NCBI GenBank assembly: GCA_902601475.1
Contig: CACKNK010000001.1
Span: 247,075 to 311,074, forward strand
Length of the DNA: 64,000 nucleotides
Origin: an uncultured SAR86 cluster bacterium
GTDB lineage: Bacteria; Pseudomonadota; Gammaproteobacteria; Magnimaribacterales; D2472
Direction: 5' to 3'
A model generated the notes under the pieces. It searched no databases, was not told the origin of the DNA, and was given only the letters and a program-made list of their open reading frames with translations. Each line of letters starts with the position of its first letter. Position 1 is the stretch's first letter. Both the position numbers and the translations under genes were made by a program. Shown one piece after another: positions 62,697 to 64,000 of this stretch.

Positions 62697-63239
62697 TTAA
62701 CTATCTCTTTTTAGAAATCTTTGAGAGTAGTCTAAGCCAGATTTAATTGATAAAAGCATACTCAAAAAAAGAAAGAATGAAGAAAGAAATTGACCAAGAC
62801 TTGAGTTAAAAGAAAATGAAACAAAAAAAGATATTATTGCAATAAACTGAAAAGATGTTTTAACTTTTCCTAAATATGAGACTGAAATAGATTTTTCCAA
62901 TTTATTTTTTTCAGAGAATTCTCTAAGTCCTGCAACCCAAAACTCTCGTACTAAAATTATCATTATTACTGTGGCTATAAATAGATCGTCTGTTAACAAA
63001 ATTATAGATAAAAGTGAGCAAGTTAGTAATATCTTATCTGCGATTGGATCAAGAACTTTTCCAATTTCGCTTTCTAATGAAAATTTCCTTGATAAATACC
63101 CATCTAAAAAATCAGTTAGTGCTGCAATTGTAAATAAAATACTAGAGACTAAAAAAGCTTCAAAAAATGTTATAAAAATAAATATAAAAGGTCCAGACAT
63201 AGCCCTTGATATAGTCAGTGACATAATAAATTTTTTCAT
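62697..63239 (-). CDS. pgsA: CDP-diacylglycerol-glycerol-3-phosphate 3-phosphatidyltransferase
   Basis: The 180-residue membrane protein has the CDP-alcohol phosphatidyltransferase signature as D-x2-D-G-x2-S-R-x8-G-x3-D-x3-D in AALTDFLDGYLSRKFSLE... within residues 40-70; the usual A-R is S-R here. Four to five hydrophobic helices are seen. It makes phosphatidylglycerophosphate in the inner membrane. It overlaps uvrC by four bases (ATGA), the arrangement seen in many Gammaproteobacteria. In E. coli the tRNA genes glyW-cysT-leuZ follow pgsA, whereas here two sugar-acid genes come before tRNA-Cys. Confidence 0.93.
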   Translation of the reverse strand: MKKFIMSLTISRAMSGPFIFIFITFFEAFLVSSILFTIAALTDFLDGYLSRKFSLESEIGKVLDPIADKILLTCSLLSIILLTDDLFIATVIMIILVREFWVAGLREFSEKNKLEKSISVSYLGKVKTSFQFIAIISFFVSFSFNSSLGQFLSSFFLFLSMLLSIKSGLDYSQRFLKRDS

Positions 63240-64000
63240 AATTCTTTTAGCTTGCTTAATTTGATTATGATTTCCGGGGTTATTCCTCTTATTTTAATCA
63301 ATTCCTCAGTTTCTGCGCTAAGGATAGCATCAATGGTTTTAAATTCTTTAATTAAGTTTCTTTTCGTTATTGGTCCAATCCCATGAACTTTATCTAAAAT
63401 AGAGGTACTTATTTTTTTTCGTTTTGAATTTCTGCTAGCCTTTAAAGAAAATCTATGGGCCTCATCTCTTGCCTTAATAAGTAAATTAAATAATTTAGAG
63501 TTAACATCAATGGACTCTTGACCGTGAATGGAATAAATATTCTCAGTAAGAACTTTTCTTTGAGATCCCTTTTCTATTGCTAATAAAAGAATATTTCTAT
63601 TTTTAATCTTTGATGCAATTGCATTTAATTGGGCTTTCCCACCATCAACTAGCAATATACTTGGATTTTCATCATTTTTTTCCAATCTTTTATTAATTGC
63701 AAACGATAGTGATCCTGGATCATTGCCACCCAATTCTTTGGGTATATTATAGGTACGATAAAGTTTTTTATCTGGGCCATTTATATTAAATCTAATAATT
63801 CCTGCTTTTGGATCACTGCCAGAATGATGGCTGATATCTATGCAATCTAGTGATGGACTAATAGCATTTAGCTTAAATTTTTGAGTCAATTCATTGAAAG
63901 CTAGTTTCATAGGGGGCTCTTTATTTTCTGAATTTATGAGGGTTTGTTTTGAATTTAACTTTGCTAAATCTAAAAAACTTTTACTGCCTTTAGGTGCTTT
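63236..64000 (-). CDS. uvrC: Excinuclease ABC subunit C, C-terminal part (runs off right edge)
   Basis: The open frame continues to the window edge without a start; codons preceding the internal ATG at 63910 encode KAPKGSKSFLDLAKLNSKQT, which fits the UvrC interdomain sequence. The visible part has the endonuclease RNase-H-like domain (CIDISHHSGSDPKAGIIRF and LLVDGGKAQLNAIASKI) and the two C-terminal helix-hairpin-helix motifs, VHGIGPITKRNLIKEF and IRGITPEIIIKLSKL. UvrC makes the two incisions in nucleotide-excision repair. The N-terminal GIY-YIG domain lies outside the window. It is overlapped by pgsA by four bases, so the two form an operon. Confidence 0.93.
   Translation of the reverse strand, partial: KAPKGSKSFLDLAKLNSKQTLINSENKEPPMKLAFNELTQKFKLNAISPSLDCIDISHHSGSDPKAGIIRFNINGPDKKLYRTYNIPKELGGNDPGSLSFAINKRLEKNDENPSILLVDGGKAQLNAIASKIKNRNILLLAIEKGSQRKVLTENIYSIHGQESIDVNSKLFNLLIKARDEAHRFSLKASRNSKRKKISTSILDKVHGIGPITKRNLIKEFKTIDAILSAETEELIKIRGITPEIIIKLSKLKEL

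Noticed and set aside
1..64000. Insertion sequences, integrases or phage genes
   Set aside because: No transposase, integrase or phage-like protein and no terminal inverted repeats were seen in the whole window.

Overview
The window reads as a stretch of chromosome from a low-GC (roughly one third G+C by eye), compact, Gram-negative marine gammaproteobacterium. A SAR86-like lineage is my best guess. The grounds are the AT-rich bias, a TonB-dependent receptor, E. coli-type homodimeric pyruvate dehydrogenase E1, the uvrC-pgsA pair near tRNA-Cys, photolyase, many lipid or small-molecule oxidoreductases, and very tight gene packing with overlapping start and stop codons. The taxonomic call is inference. 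No insertion sequence, prophage, CRISPR array or rRNA gene was seen.

Layout. Positions 1-3760 hold glycan- or surface-type genes: two methyltransferases on the minus strand (the first cut by the window edge) and an overlapping Gfo/Idh-like plus GMC-like oxidoreductase pair on the plus strand. Positions 3778-11232 form a purine neighbourhood: guaA, a phosphoribosyltransferase, a TonB-dependent receptor, an AzgA-type purine permease and guaB. Positions 11284-31712 are housekeeping and catabolic: phhB-fumC, class II aldolase, aldehyde dehydrogenase, photolyase, inositol-phosphatase-like protein, exported sorbosone-dehydrogenase-like protein, a WecA/MraY-type transferase with a large inserted domain, a TerB-like protein, an exported DUF3604/carboxylesterase pair, a flavin monooxygenase-like protein, aceE-aceF followed by an SDR, and an LLM-class oxidoreductase. 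A tRNA-Pro(GGG) follows at 31714-31790.

Positions 31791-62594 are a surface polysaccharide locus of about 31 kb. Its export end has a Thr/Pro-rich exported protein resembling GfcA/YjbE, plus YjbF, YjbH and a Wza/GfcE-like SLBB protein. Its assembly genes are an EpsG-type polymerase, a Wzz-type chain length protein and a PglK-like ABC flippase, with no Wzx seen. Precursor genes are ugd, a UDP-glucuronate 4-epimerase, a WbpO/TviB-type dehydrogenase, an AsnB-type amidotransferase, a GlmU-N-like nucleotidyltransferase and a CofD-like protein. Several glycosyltransferases complete the set. Its right-hand end holds a sugar-acid module: a GT2/NeuA-like fusion, an unknown GT-B protein, a DegT aminotransferase, a Gfo/Idh protein, an SpsF-like cytidylyltransferase, tRNA-Cys, a divergent NeuB-like synthase and a 2-hydroxyacid dehydrogenase. 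The window ends in pgsA and the 3' part of uvrC.

How the parts work together. The two nucleotide-sugar dehydrogenases, the epimerase and the amidotransferase point to a uronic-acid- or uronamide-containing glycan. The NeuB, SpsF, DegT and NeuA-like genes point to a CMP-activated alpha-keto sugar acid that is probably not ordinary sialic acid. The most unusual items are the CofD-like protein inside the polysaccharide operon, the GT2/NeuA fusion with the divergent NeuB, the break of the conserved pgsA-tRNA-Cys neighbourhood by sugar-acid genes, and the inserted domain in the WecA-type enzyme.
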